Positions 47,470 to 60,486 of a DNA stretch of 64,000 nt are shown here, in pieces. Location: the NCBI RefSeq assembly GCF_009730915.1, contig NC_052486.1, forward strand, positions 20,241,589 through 20,305,588, given 5' to 3'. A model generated the notes under the pieces. That model ran no database searches, was not told where the DNA came from, and saw only the letters and a program-made list of their open reading frames with translations. The translations under genes and the position numbers were made by a program. Numbering within the stretch: the first letter of the stretch is position 1; each line of letters starts with the position of its first letter. The stretch is from Dioscorea cayenensis subsp. rotundata. Taxonomy: Eukaryota; Streptophyta; Magnoliopsida; Dioscoreales; Dioscoreaceae.

Positions 47470-50400
47470 TCAGTCCCCGCCGACCTGTCTCTTCCATGAG
47501 TCCTCCACAATAAGCTCGTCAACTCCCCAATCTTCATAACTGTGGAAAAACGTTGATGTGATTGTGATGACGATGCGTGTATAGAAACTCACTTGTTTAG
47601 CAAACGAACAAAGGGATATGAGTAATTTGGATTGCTTACCTTCCATCAGGTAGATATCGGCGGATGGTGAATGGTATTTTGCGTTGCCTGAGTTCCTTCA
47701 TTGCGATCTAAATTTTGCACGAGGTAACAGTAAGCTGTGCATCAATGACTAACTCTAAATTGAATATGACGTGGAGCTTTAATAAAATATAACTCACAAT
47801 AATGAAAACGCATAGAGAAATAAAATTAATGGCACTAGTGTGATCTTGCATACATTGTTGAAATTTTTTTATAAAAACAATCAGTGCAAAGACATATTTC
47901 AATATTTAATAACAGGGAACTGTGGAACTTTAATTTGAAACAAGACACACTACTTGGTGAGAAATTGAATAATTCCATACTCAATTCCATCATAAGAAAC
48001 AAAAAAATAATAAACAAATTAACCATGAGTAAGGCCTCAAATATTCATACAAGATCCATAAGCAATCGCTTGTCAAGGACAATAACCACATAATTTTTAC
48101 ACATGACAAACTTTATCTAGTTATACACCCCACTCTTTTCTAGGGCAGGGAATGAGTTGTATGGTTAGCGTTAACCACAATCTAAGTTCAATGCTTGGGG
48201 TGTTTGGTTGGAGATTATAGGTCAACAACCAACAAAACACCAGCAAAACATAAACGAGGCTCACAAAATGCAATCACTTTCTTCCTCCTCCAAGTAAGTG
48301 CAATTGTAAGTTTTCCAAGCCTTATATACTAATGAATAAAGAACTTGGCTTATACCTGTAAGCTACAAGACAAAGATAGACATGGAACAGTGATTTCGGT
48401 AACAATTGGATGTCACAGATGCCAACAAGATTACTATACCCAAGGGCATTAGAATAACATGCTCTGGTCAAAATAAACCTGATCAAGGGAGTTTATGATC
48501 AATTTTAAGCTACAGTTAGAGAACTGAACTTTATACCTATTGCTGTAAATGGGTCACATTAATTGAAACTACTTTGAAGGAGCAGTATTTTAAGCATTGG
48601 AACCAAGCAAGGAATGCATGGTTTTAGGTATTCATTCCAAAATCAAGAACCATGCGATTGTATTTCTCAGGTCTAGATTTCCTAGAGGTAGGCCTGAATT
48701 AGAATCAACCCAATCAGAGGGGATGACGTAAGAATTACCTCCAATGGATCAGTCTCACCCTCTAGCTCTACCATCACAGGCGCATTCATGCTGTTGACAT
48801 GGATGAACATGAGAATGTCTATAAATAAGCAATAATTGAACTCATTCAGATACAACCGTCGAAAGGATAAACCTGATCTGTAGTGCACGTGTGCCCAAGA
48901 TTCTTGCTCTCTCATACTTTGTCATGTACTTTGATGTTTTCCGAGGCCGTTGAACTGGTTCTTGCTCTTCTTTTTCTTCACCTTCTGCACCTACAAAAGC
49001 ATCAGGAACATCTTCATTGTTATTTTCAACATCCTCCTCTGCTCCTTCCTGCAAATGAAGGATTCAGGGTTACACAATTTCTTAGTATTGTGGCAGGCAG
49101 TGTTAAGAGTTAGATTCATACCTCAATCTCAGGTTCTGGGGGCTCGTCCTCATACCTGCACAAATATATATTGTCAAGAGGGAGCTAAGATTTCGAAAAC
49201 AATATATACATACTAATTAAGAAAAGTCGCAAACGCCATTTCAAGAACTAGCTTGACCAATTCATAAAAACATTGTGAAAAATTTTGGCACATTTAAAAG
49301 TTGGGATTTTAAATTAGAATTTGTTATTTAGCAGAATTTAACCATTGTTGCACCTCAAGAATTGTGGACCTGTAGAAATATTATACTTTAAGTTGCCTCA
49401 TCATCATTCCCAACATGCATAAATATTGAAAAGACTATCATGGGCAAGCTAACTAGAGCATTTAATCATTAATCCTAATTGGTACATAAATTATAATTCA
49501 TCCAAGTGAGCAATTTCTATGAACATCATCATCAGGTTTCCTTCTTGAACGATCCACACAAACAATATCTAGCAATACTAAGGTAAGATTCATTTACATT
49601 ACCAAAAATATTGATGAAATTGCAATGAATGCATAAACAACTAGAAAAACAACAAAGTATTACATAAAAGTCAAATTTCATATAATAATGATATTTAGCA
49701 GCATATTTTTCAGCAAACCAGATTAAAAGTGATGAAAGGAAGGAGGAAGAAACATACAAAAGGCACCAGCCCAAACAGAGTCTTATAAAATACTTAATAT
49801 AAACAACTTTAGCCAACATACAAAAACACCTTCTTTAATTTCAAACACATGACATGAAATGTAAGGTCCCCATGACAAAATCCAGATACAAGTAATTGTT
49901 AGACAAAATTTATATTCAAAATAAAGTTGCAATAGCCTACTACACTTCACCATTCACTCTTTATACTGCATATTGTTACAGCATGGGATAAAATGAAGTA
50001 ATATGCCCCTACACTAAACCATCTCAATAAGAAACATAAACTTCCAATTATAAATAGGCATTACATTAAAAACAAGATTGGATACCAAGAACAGACTCGT
50101 ATGTGATACAAAATCGTTTGGATGAAAAATTCCAATGCTTTGTCTAACATAGCATTTAAACAGTCAAATCAATGCAAATATAAGCAATCCGGTCATGCTT
50201 CAAGTTCATCTTGGTGCTAGTTTCAACAACTACTACTACTTGAAAATCAACTTCGATTATACAATGTCTAATCAAAACAAATAACATCCTCAAATGTTAC
50301 TCTAATTAGAAAAAAGAACAAAACACCTATTCAATCTAGCAAAATACCGATCATCCATCCAAAAAATCCAACAAAACCATCAAACCATGCTATAAAACGA

Positions 50401-50647
50401 TGAAAGATTAGAAATTTGATCAAACGCATCAACATAAAACTAATTGGAAAGCCAAATAACTAATAATCAAAAACCCCAACCCTAGAAACAAAGGGCAACA
50501 GAACAACACCAATCCTCGAACCCCAGCATCCGGACAATTGGGGAAAAACACGGCAAACAGAAAACAAGGAACAACAATAGGATTCAAAGGAAGATGAAGA
50601 GATAGAACTGACCCCATATCCATGTCATTGTAGTCATCGTCCGCCAT
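47470..50647 (-). CDS. NRPB6: DNA-directed RNA polymerases common subunit 6 (RPB6/RPABC2), six exons
   Basis: Small subunit shared by nuclear RNA polymerases I, II and III (and the plant IV/V enzymes), needed for assembly and clamp stability. Exons: 50647-50613, 49155-49122, 49048-48873, 48790-48739, 47707-47640, 47539-47470, all with GT/AG borders and consistent phase, giving 144 residues. The N-terminus is acidic ([12 protein letters not shown], then DEPPEPEIE and [10 protein letters not shown]). The conserved C-terminal RPB6 fold follows: [67 protein letters not shown] and a final KRQVGGD. Length and motifs match plant NRPB6 closely and there is no disabling change. The first intron is 1.45 kb, the largest. 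It is the best-preserved gene here and is probably functional. Confidence 0.97.
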
Positions 50648-51009
50648 TGATGCGAGAAGAGCTTGAACTCCGACCAAAACCCTAGAACCCTCAGGAGTAG
50701 CCCTTCGATTTATTTATAAAAGAAAAGAGACCTTTTTTACGTTTATACCCCTGCACAATCTTGAAATTACATATATAGCCTGTCAAATTTTACACCTTCC
50801 ATTTATGAGAGCCTGCGTTCCGGCGCCGTTGGATCAACATTTGATCCAACGGCCCACCCAACCTCCCCATTAGAGACCATGTTAATTGCCGTTGGATCAA
50901 CATCCAACGGCCAGACCCACCTCCCCTCTTTTCGCTCACTCTCTAGATATTAACTCCACTTGTCTATCTTAAGCTCTTTCTTACTATTCATCATCAGTTT
51001 ATACTTTAT
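50648..51009 (-). promoter_or_regulatory. NRPB6 upstream region with two hairpin-forming repeats
   Basis: GCCGTTGGATCAA (50825-50837) and its exact reverse complement (50841-50853) are separated by 3 bases. A second, GCCGTTGGAT/ATCCAACGGC, lies at about 50888-50911. GGCCCACC words near 50851 resemble site II-type promoter elements of housekeeping genes. Function is inferred only. Confidence 0.45.
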
Positions 51010-52918
51010 GAGAAATGCTATATAGGCCGATTTATTTGGCCGAAATCACAGGTTGAATGACGTGGTTGCCTACGTGGCAACCATGTCATCAGTTTTCTTT
51101 CTCTATGCTGATTAAAAAAAAAACAAAAATCCCAAACCTCTCCCTTTCTTGGACAAAATGCCTTCTTCTTTTCTTCTTCCAAGCCTCTCATCTCTTCTTT
51201 GAAACCTCACATCTCCTCTCAGGCACTCATCTCGCTCTCACCGCCGCTTTCCTCATCTCCTCTCCGCCGCTGTCCTCATCTCCTCTCTCAGCCCGAAAGC
51301 CACCTGCTGACTCATCTCCTCATCTCCTCTTTCACCGGAGCCGCCTCCTCATCTCCTCTTACGAAGCCGCCTCTCAAAGCCGCCGTGACTCATCTCCTCA
51401 TCTCCTTTCCATCGGAGCCGCCGCTCCTCATCTCCTCTCTGAAGCCTCCGAGACTCATCTCCTTATCTCCTCTCTATCAGAGTCGCAGGGAGACTTTGCT
51501 GAAAAAATTGTGATCTATTTATCTGAAGTTCTTCTTCTAACAGGAAGTGCCTGTTGGGCTCATTTCGTTGCATTTTCATAGTTTACACACCTTTGTGATG
51601 CCTCTTCTTGCTCTTGTATTTATGTTTGATACACTGGTGCAATTCCCACTGGTGGAGTAATCATTATTCTTCAGGTCCATTATAAAGAAGTTGAGTCATG
51701 GTTTGTTATTTTGTTATTTTGTTTTGTTTTTTTTGTTGAAAAAAGTTTGTTATTTTGATGATTTCTCATTTTGAGGAGCAAAAGAGTATGTCTTTGCTGC
51801 AATTATGAATTACAAAAAAAAGGAGAGATAGTTTAGATCTCTTCATAGCAAGATTTATTTTTCAGCAAGGGTAAGTACAAAACACAGATGCTGATAAACA
51901 TTTTCTTCCAAAAAGAATTTAACTTGGATTCATGGTGACTAAACAACAATTAGTAATTCATTTTGTTCATTAGGAAAATGAAAAACTGAAGGCAACTTTG
52001 AGGAAAACAGAACAACACATGAGGATCGGTTTGATTTATTGTTACAAAAAGTCATACAACATAGTAAATGTGAAATTTATCAAACCATAGTAGCGAATTG
52101 GCTCAGGCATTGATGGTAGCAAGTGGATAATAGTAGATGATAAAGAGATTCAAAATTTAAGATGAGGTCAATTGGCAGTGGAGAATCTAAAAGCAGATGG
52201 TCTGCATATGCTTGGCAGCTGCTTGAAGAACCATTCCTTGTTCATGATGCCTCTGTTTTCATTTATCATTATTGCATCATATAAACGCATCCTGCTTCAA
52301 CATCCACAGCTGAAAAGCCTCTCTTCTTACCCTAAAACAACTTCAAATCTAAACAACAAAAGTTTGACTGTTATTAAATTTTATCCATTCATACTAATTA
52401 TCCCATGGTTTGTTATTACTTTAAAAAGAAGAATCTTCATAAGGAGGTTGTAACACAAAGCACCATTACATTACTAGTAGAAACATTAACTAATTCTAGA
52501 TAAATGGATGGTTAAACACAGCAATACTAAAGTTGCTGAAGTTGCAGAGGGTGATCACTCAAGAGAAATCGAAGTAGCGGCTTCGGACAGGAGATGAGAA
52601 GCGACGGCTTCGGAGAGAAGATGAGGAGCTGCGGTTCTGATAGAGAGGAGATGAGGAGATGAGGTACGGCGGCTTCGGTAAAGAGGAGATGAGGAGTTGC
52701 GGCTTCGGAGAGGAGATAGAAGGCTTCAGAGAAGAGATGAGAGGCTTGGAAGAAGAAAAGAAGAATAAGGCGTTCTGTCCAAGAAGGGGAGACATTTGGG
52801 ATTTTTTTTGTTTTAATTAGCATAGAGAGAGAAAACTGATGACATGGTTGCCACGTAGCCAACCACGTTATTCAGCTTGTGATTTCGGCCAAGAAAATCA
52901 GCCTATATAGCATTTCTC
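51010..52918. mobile_element. Non-autonomous Mutator-like element (MULE B), 1.9 kb
   Basis: Perfect 9-bp target duplication ATACTTTAT at 51001-51009 and 52919-52927. The inverted ends start GAGAAATGCTATATAGGC and extend for nearly 200 bases (51010-51200 against 52918-52730). The terminus resembles MULE A (GAGTAATGCTATATGAGG). Inside each end lies an inverted minisatellite of CTCATCTCCTCT and GCCGCC words (51190-51490 and 52555-52750), whose open frames are Ser/Pro/Leu-rich and not credible genes. The middle is non-coding with no recognised domain. Confidence 0.9.
51190..51490 (+). repeat. CT-rich minisatellite in MULE B
   Basis: Imperfect units built on CTCATCTCCTCTC with interspersed GCCGCC and GAAGCC words. 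A 174-codon and a 104-codon frame overlap it. Its inverted counterpart lies at 52555-52750. Confidence 0.8.
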
Positions 52919-52927
52919 ATACTTTAT

Positions 52928-53537
52928 ATGTTTAGCTTAGTATATTATTTTATTTATATCCAGCTCCCTGTGGTTTTCAAATACTTTTAGAAATGTTTTT
53001 TTTTTACAATATCTTGAGATTTTTTTTTTTGCTTATGCAAAAATCATAATTTCTTGGTCAATTGACACAGAATTTTTGTAATGTCCCTGAAATTAAAAAT
53101 TATAACTAAATTTACAATTAAAGTTCTTCTATTGCCCACATTTGTAATAAAATAATTTAATTATTGAATAAAAAAATTTTAGATAGTCATTAATTATTTA
53201 CGGAGATTGAAACAAGAATAAATTAAATGTTAGGGATCAATATGAAAAACACGGATAATATTAAAAAAAAATTGATTGGAAGCGATTAATAGAACCATGT
53301 GAATTGTGGTAGAATGAAATTTGATTAAAATTGAAATTGGAAATATGGATAATCGGAAAAAGGTAGATGATTAATGCTTGCCTAGTTGAGTATGTTCTTT
53401 CGCTAAAAGGTTTATGTTATGTGTTGTGATCTTTCTTGCACCTGTCCATTTGCACCTATACATACATATAAGTGACGACGGAGTGCTAACACCTATCTAT
53501 ACAAGTGATAATAGGGTGTCAAGGTACTGTGTCCATA
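52928..53537. other. AT-rich intergenic DNA
   Basis: No gene. The last part (53455-53537) contains short repeated words CATACATATA, AAGTGACGAC and CAAGTGATAATAGG. These recur after the next element (58091-58170), which helps define its insertion point. Confidence 0.6.
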
Positions 53538-53542
53538 TATAT

Positions 53543-56214
53543 TGTAATGCCACGAACCTTTTGATACCTGTTGGAAATTATGTCACGCACCGACCCTAGC
53601 CGAGCACGTGGTAATCGCCACGATAACAAAGAGCAAGCCCTACAGCGTCCCACCTCCTAGTCACCGTAAGGCTCAAAACAACCCTACTAACACAACTTAC
53701 TAATGAAAGAGACAAAATCCACAACAGAATCAGCTAGGGTTCTAAATACAACAAAAAAAATACAAATACAAGAATAGTATACAAAACTAAAGTCTAGTGG
53801 ATCCATAAAGTTTATATGCACATTGCACACTAACCTAAACAAGGGGAAATGGTAAGTCACTCTACTGCTTGCCCAGCACAACACAGTCCAACGTCGCAGT
53901 CTGAGAAAAGAAAAAAAAGGAGAGTGGTGAGTAACAGATGTTACCCAATGAGTAGTGACAACATAGATATAACAGAGAAATAAAGTATTTCAAATAGTAG
54001 CAACCACAATAATAATAACACATAAAAGGAGTTTCAAGTATTCAACAGATTAACAGTTACCATAATGATTTGTAAATCGTACTAGTACGTAACCTTTTCC
54101 AACACATTGATCACAGCTCAAAATACAGCCTGACCTCAAATAATTCCCGAGCTAATCGTGGCGGCAACGAGCTGTGGGACCACTAAGGTGTTTTAAAACT
54201 TTTTAAAAATTCAAAAATATTGCCTTCCTTGGTGTTGGCCACTAAGATCCCCGTGCGGTGACCCCGGGTTTTTCACATCTAAGAACTCCCTGCCAATGGC
54301 TCCGCGCACCTCTTGACCAGGGTAAACTCAGGGTTAATCAAGCCGCCTCCCATCAGATCGGACCATGGAATCCCCATATAATATTTGAATATGAAAATAC
54401 ACGTCAAATCATATTCCATTTGCATATAAATACATATACATGTCAACATGTTTCTTTCAAGATACTTACGCATAAGTATACTAGAATTATTTTTGCCAAA
54501 TAACTTCATGCTCAAAATATCTATGCAATTATGATATGAAACACATAAATAAATACTATAATACTCTTATTAAATCTATGCAATTACGAATTAAACCACT
54601 CACAGAACCAGTCATTTCGCCTCGAGACGCGCTCATTTGTCGGTAATTTTCTTCCCCTTGGAGAATGCTTTTTCAGCTAGAATCAAGTAAAGAATCCAAG
54701 GACCAATGAACACAAGAATGAAAACTAAAATGCATGCGAATGCAATGTTACATATCGAACATATAACTCTAGGGTTTTAGGGGAAAATGACGTCATTTTG
54801 GACCCCAAACGACCTTAAACCGAAGTAAAACTATTTCCAATGGATTCCAAGTAAGAAGGGTTTCGATTTGGACCAAAGAAATACAAGAAAAGACCAAAGT
54901 TTTTCGGTGTTATTGTAACTACAGTTTGCAATAGTATTGCTACAGTGAACTGGTCCTTAAACAATGGTTTTTTTGCCGATTTACAACACCAAATCACCAA
55001 ATTTCTTTCCAAACATACACACAAATGAATAACAACGACACTGGCTTCGATTTGAGCCTAAAAAAAACTCAAACCAAGGTTTATTTGCAGGTTTTCAAAG
55101 ATTTCAAAAATGATAAAATATGAGGAAAATATCAAGGAGAAATCTTGGATCAAAGCCTTGCCAAGCTCAAGAGAATAAGATGAAGAGAAGGGTGTTCGAC
55201 CGAATAGAAGAAGAAGAAAGAATGAGAGAAAGAAAGAAAGCCATGTTGGTTTCTTATCCTCTCATTCAATTTTTTTTTAGATGAAATGACCAAAATTCCC
55301 GTAATAATAGAAAATAGAAGGAAAAAGGGTCCAAAAGATTGTTTTGCCCCTGGTTTTCAGCTGGTTTTCAAACACAACCTACTGTGCAATCATGCAAAGA
55401 TGCCACTAGTGATAAATATCCATTTTGTCCCTAATGCATGCACAATAATTAAAAAAAGAGGCCCGAGGTCGACAATCAGGACAAGGTACCACAAATGATG
55501 TCCAAGGTATTATCATAATTGCAATGAGACTATCCTGTAGAGTAGTTCTGTTGAGGAATCCAAGTGAAAAATACAAAGACCTAAATGTGAGAGTTTGTGC
55601 AAGATTTTGGGTTCACAAGTAAATAAAAGGATTTGGTCTGAAATATTTCCGGAGACTAAGGATTGAGAGGTAAGTTGGCAGGGATCTTTTGGAAATATTG
55701 TTTTATAATTCAGGGAGCATTGGTGATTTTTCATAGACCTTTTTGTAAAAATTTTTTTTATCACAGGTTGAAAGAGAATTTTGGTAGAAAATAAAATAAA
55801 GAGAAACATGGTGGAAACTCGATGGCTTTAAAGATAGGTTTTCTTCTCTTAATAGAGGCCACAACAATGTTTGAAGAGAGAGAGAAAAAAGAAAAAAAAA
55901 ATGGGAGGCTTTGAGGAGATGGGTTTGGAGATCGCCTGAGGTAGTTCGGCAAAGTGGAGCATCCTATGGTAAGAGTTTTAATAGTTTATTTAGTTGATAT
56001 GTTTGAATGTGTGTATGTGTGTATGTATGTGTGGGTGATTTGTTGGAGAAGATGATGAATTGTGAAGAAGTGTTGATGAAATGGTTGTTATTAGATTATT
56101 ATTGTATTGAAAAACACTTATATTTTGCTTGAAATGGTGAAGGAATTCTTGGCTTTACTATATAGGTATTGTAGCAGCCAGAATTAAGGTTACTCTTGGT
56201 TAATTAAGTTGAAG

Positions 56215-56249
<35 letters not shown>

Positions 56250-58090
56250 GTTGGAATAAAGTTGGTTAAGCTTAGCCAAATTGATATGGTTGAGTTTAAT
56301 CATCTTGGATGAGTTGGGCTTAATCAAATCAAGTTAAGTGGATTGACCCAATCAAGTTAAGTTAAGCAGGTTTGGTTTAATCAGTTGAAGTTGATGTGGT
56401 TGGGTTCAGTTGAGTCGATTTGGTCTAGGTTTGATTAAATCAAGATGAGTTTGTGGTTGGACATGAATTGTTTTGGCTAAGTTAAGTGGGTTGAGGATTG
56501 ATTTAGGCTTCATTCAGAATTTGGTTCAATGATTATACAGGGAACCAGTTCAATGAGAATTGGGTTCAGTTAAACCTAACTGGTTCAAGCCTGATTGGTT
56601 CAATTGAACTTGGTTAAGTAAAATCGAGGTTGGTTCAAGTTGGTTCAAGAGGGTTTAGTCTAATTTGAGTTGGTTTAAATGCAATATGGAGGCCAGTCTG
56701 ATTGGTTTCTTTTATTTACTTTTGGGTTCAGTTCTATCATTACTATGTTGTCTTTATTTATTTTATTCTGTTTTCTTGTTAGATAGGGTTCAGTCTTGGA
56801 AAAGAGTTCCAAGTGTAGCGAGAAACCCAAAGGAGACTAGGTGAGTTGGTAGTGGCTATTATTTTGAAATAATTTCTTAATGGCTCATATTTGGAAATTT
56901 TTGTTTGATTATTTCATTATATTATGTTTAACAATTTATATTGTTAAAGGATATTTATATTTATTTGTGGTTTGCTATGCCATACCAATTGTATTAATAC
57001 ATCCATTTTATATAATTATTGGTAGTTTCAACAATGGTAAATACTTGCACTGATGATTTAATTATCCATTTAAGTTATTTATTTTAATGGTTACATATGC
57101 CTTGATTTTGAAATGATTTGTAAAAACATGTGCGTGTATTGATATGCTTTTACCATCAATGCGTGTGGAATTGGTTTTCATTCCTAGTATAGGGATGGTG
57201 TCATGGATCTAGACTTTGCGGGTATTATGCATGTATTGTATTATTGAGCTTCCATTAGTTTTAATGGTGATCGGACGGATCCCTTCCCTACTACAGTGGG
57301 AGGTCATCACGGCCAGCCTATTAAGGTGGTGTGTAGATTAGCTGAGTTATTATTCCAGTTCAAATGAGAGCGTAGAGCCCTGATTGGATACAAATCGGGA
57401 ATCTAGAGTCACCACACAGATTCGCGGTGGGCCAACATTAAGATTACGAAGAACTTGATGGCTCTTAACCTTGTCGCGAAGGTGGCTAAGTCGGAAAGTG
57501 TTTTTATTTTATTGACTTGAGAGCGATTTCATATTTTAGTTATGCAAAACCATGTTATCTTGGATTGTAATGAGAGTGCGAAGCCCAGTTATCGCTTTTG
57601 GGAGAGCAGCCTCTCACAAAATTATATTTCTTGGAAAATTGATTTGATGACGACTTGTGACAAATTTTATGTTTTAATGCTTTTAATGATTTGTGAGGGT
57701 TAGAAACTTTATTTGAGCAATTGATATTTATATTTGTTTTTATTAGATTTAATGAGCCAATATCAACCAACGGAAATGTGTCACAGTTGCATGAACAGGA
57801 CCCTACTAGATCGCATATGCGAGTATAGAGCTAGTCAGGGTTGAGTCCAAGGTTGTAATGGGTCTCCTTCCTTTATATTTCTTTGTGTTGTGGTATTGTA
57901 GCGGTTGTACCCGCATTTTTGGGTATTTATGTTTCTTGTATGCTTGTTTTTGAACTTGTAGTTTGTGTAAAAGTTATCAATCGTGTTTTGTACTTTGGTT
58001 TTGTTTTGTAGTGGTGTTTGATTCCAATTAAAATGGGTTTTTAACTGATGAGGTGCCACATTCACTTCGATAGAATGGGTGGGTGTGACA
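53543..58090 (-). mobile_element. LTR-like retrotransposon repeat, copy B, 4.5 kb
   Basis: Ends TGTAATGCCACGAACC on the left and GGGTGGGTGTGACA on the right, flanked by TATAT (53538-53542 and 58091-58095). Removing it joins GTCCATATATA with TAGGTGACAATAG, which matches the neighbouring host repeat GTCCATACATATAGGCGACG (about 58140), so the borders are well supported. Internal TGTCACGCACCGACCC (53582) is another LTR-like word. From 55510 rightward it is homologous to copy A without its MITE and MULE insertions. No gag-pol is found. It could be a very long solo LTR or a non-coding retroelement derivative. Confidence 0.65.
56216..56250 (+). repeat. (GAT)n microsatellite
   Basis: About eleven GAT units inside copy B. 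Copy A has a shorter version near 7690. Confidence 0.9.
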
Positions 58091-58559
58091 TATATAGGTG
58101 ACAATAGCAGTACGTGGGATTGATGTGATTGGGATGCATGTCCATACATATAGGCGACGATAGAACATGCTCAGGGAGAGGTATAGTCATTAGACCATGG
58201 GATATACTTAGCTAAGTTAAGTAGGACCCAAGTAAATAAAACAGAATAAAAGATGATGGTACAGAGTAGAGTAAGTAATTTGATCATTAAATTGGCATGA
58301 TGAACTGTTTGATTCTTTTCCTGATTTAACCATCGAAGTGACATTCTCGATTTCAAGTAATGATTTATTGTTTATATTTTCCAGTTATGAAAATTTAATT
58401 GATATGATTTTTTATATGCTATTAATTGTATGCCATTATATGACTGTCTGCATGATAGTATAGATATAGTACTTATTGAGCTGACAGCTCATTCCTTGCC
58501 GCCTAATTATTGAAGAGCAGACGATTAAGGTCTCTTCTAGGCCAGTAGGAAAAAAAGGG

Positions 58560-59240
58560 GTGTTACAGTTTTTATTTAGAGTGTTCGCATGTTAACGTAT
58601 TAACACCACACTTGTATACAAAAATCACATGATTTTTCCATGTTTTGTGAACATGTATATATATAGCCTATTTTATTTTACAATATATCACTGAAAAATA
58701 AAAAAACTATAGAAGTAAGTTGAGGTATTAACTTCATATTTGTGTACATCTCTGACGTGACTTGTCCATATTTTGTTTAAAAAAAATCATCTGAACATGT
58801 ATATATATAAGCCTTTTTTTTACAATATATCATTGAAAAATAAGAATCTATAACAGTAGCCCCTCCCCCTTCTTGATCTATTGACACAAAGTTTTTGTGT
58901 AGGGTGTTCGTTTGTTAAGGTATTAACTCCACACTTGTGTACATTTCTGACGTAGTTTGTCCATATTTTATTTTTAAAAAAACCCATAAATATGTATATA
59001 TGTAACTTATTTTACTTTAGAATATATCACTGAAAAATAAAAAATTATAGAAGTATGTTAAGGTATTAACTCCAGATTGTGTACATCTCTGACATAACTT
59101 GTTCACATTTTGTTTTAAAAAATCATCTGAACATGTGCATGTGCATGTGCATGTGCATGTGTGTGTGTGTGTAAATAAATCCTACTTGATTTTACAATAT
59201 ATCACTAGAAAATAGAAATATATAGAAGCACTCCCTATGC
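58560..59240 (+). repeat. Tandem-like array of about four 130-195-bp units
   Basis: GTTAAGGTATTAACTCC-like words recur at about 58591, 58719, 58914 and 59057. Each is followed by TTGTGTACAT..CTGACGT, TTGTCCATATTTTG and, where complete, ACAATATATCACTGAAAAATA. Unit lengths differ by indels. A (GT)n stretch (59148-59172) lies at the end. Non-coding. Confidence 0.65.
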
Positions 59241-60486
59241 ATGTAAATATATTTTCTATAATAGCTAAAGAGGTGACATTTTTTTATCCTTTGACTAAAC
59301 ATTAAACAAACATTTTCAAGTCTAACACCAAATGTTACTTGGATGTTGCAACAACCAAATTTTTCCCCTTAAGGCTCTGCTTGGATGGAAGTATTTGAAG
59401 GTTTCATAAAGTAAAGTATGGAAAAGAAAAGTAGAAGAATGTTTTAAACCATACTTTGCTTGGATGGAAGATAAGGTAATTTGAGATTTTGAAATCTTAT
59501 TGTGCTTGGTTGGGAGGTTAGTGAAGGTAAGGTTCCATGATATATTACTAAATTACCACTGTGATTAATAAAAATTAAAAAAATAATGTTATTACATTTC
59601 ATTTTCAGTAATAAAATTTATTAAACAATATCATTAATAGATTAAGTAATATTTCCCTATTTATATAATTCTCTAATTTTTTATCATTATTTATTATTAT
59701 TATTATTAATTAATTAATTAAAGTTAGACTAAGTGAGGAAGAGATTGATGTTTCAACAATTAATGGTGTAATTAAGCAATTAATAGCATCATCAAGGCTG
59801 ACATAAAGGGGAGAATTCCCAAATCATGGCCACCAAGTACGTATTCACTTGGAGAATTGCTAAATCCTATTAAAAAAGAAACTTTTAGGGCATTAATAAC
59901 CACCACAACCAACATTGCCATACTTCCTTTTGCCACCACAAACAAAGAAAGCAACATGTAAAAATTACAAAAAAAAACACAACCAAATCTTAATTAATCA
60001 AAACCAATAAAAAAACATTGATAATGAGAACCTCAAGAAAGACAATGCATGTCTAGTGCATGTTCAACAAAATAGAGTCCCAGGACAATATAGCAATTCT
60101 CATTATAACCTGGGATATATGAAGATTCACTATCACACACAACTCTAAGCATTATTGATACATACCAAATAGAAACACAATCAGGAATCAACAAAGATGA
60201 TGAAAGTAAGAAAATTCTCCCGCTTGGTTTTGCCATTATAGCATTTGCAAGTAATTTGTTTTGCCATTACAACAAATGAAAATACCCCTTGGTTTTCCAT
60301 TACAACATTGACCAAAAAACACACTTGTAGACATTAACCAAAATATTGTCAAATTCAGGATTGTCTACCTTCGCACTTGTTTAAACTTGTAACAAATAAG
60401 AATATGATAATAAGTACAATGATTAATATTCATAAGTATGCAAAAGGAAAATTTTCGCCAACGATAGATGTTTATCTTTTGTTTTT

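Noticed and set aside
51057..51581. 174-codon Ser/Leu/Pro-rich frame in MULE B
   Set aside because: Built from CTCATCTCCTCT repeats; the composition explains it and the opposite end carries the inverted repeat.
53582..53700. TGTCACGCACCGACCC as the true left end of copy B
   Set aside because: A TATAT duplication and the reconstructed host repeat place the border at 53543; the 53582 word is probably internal.
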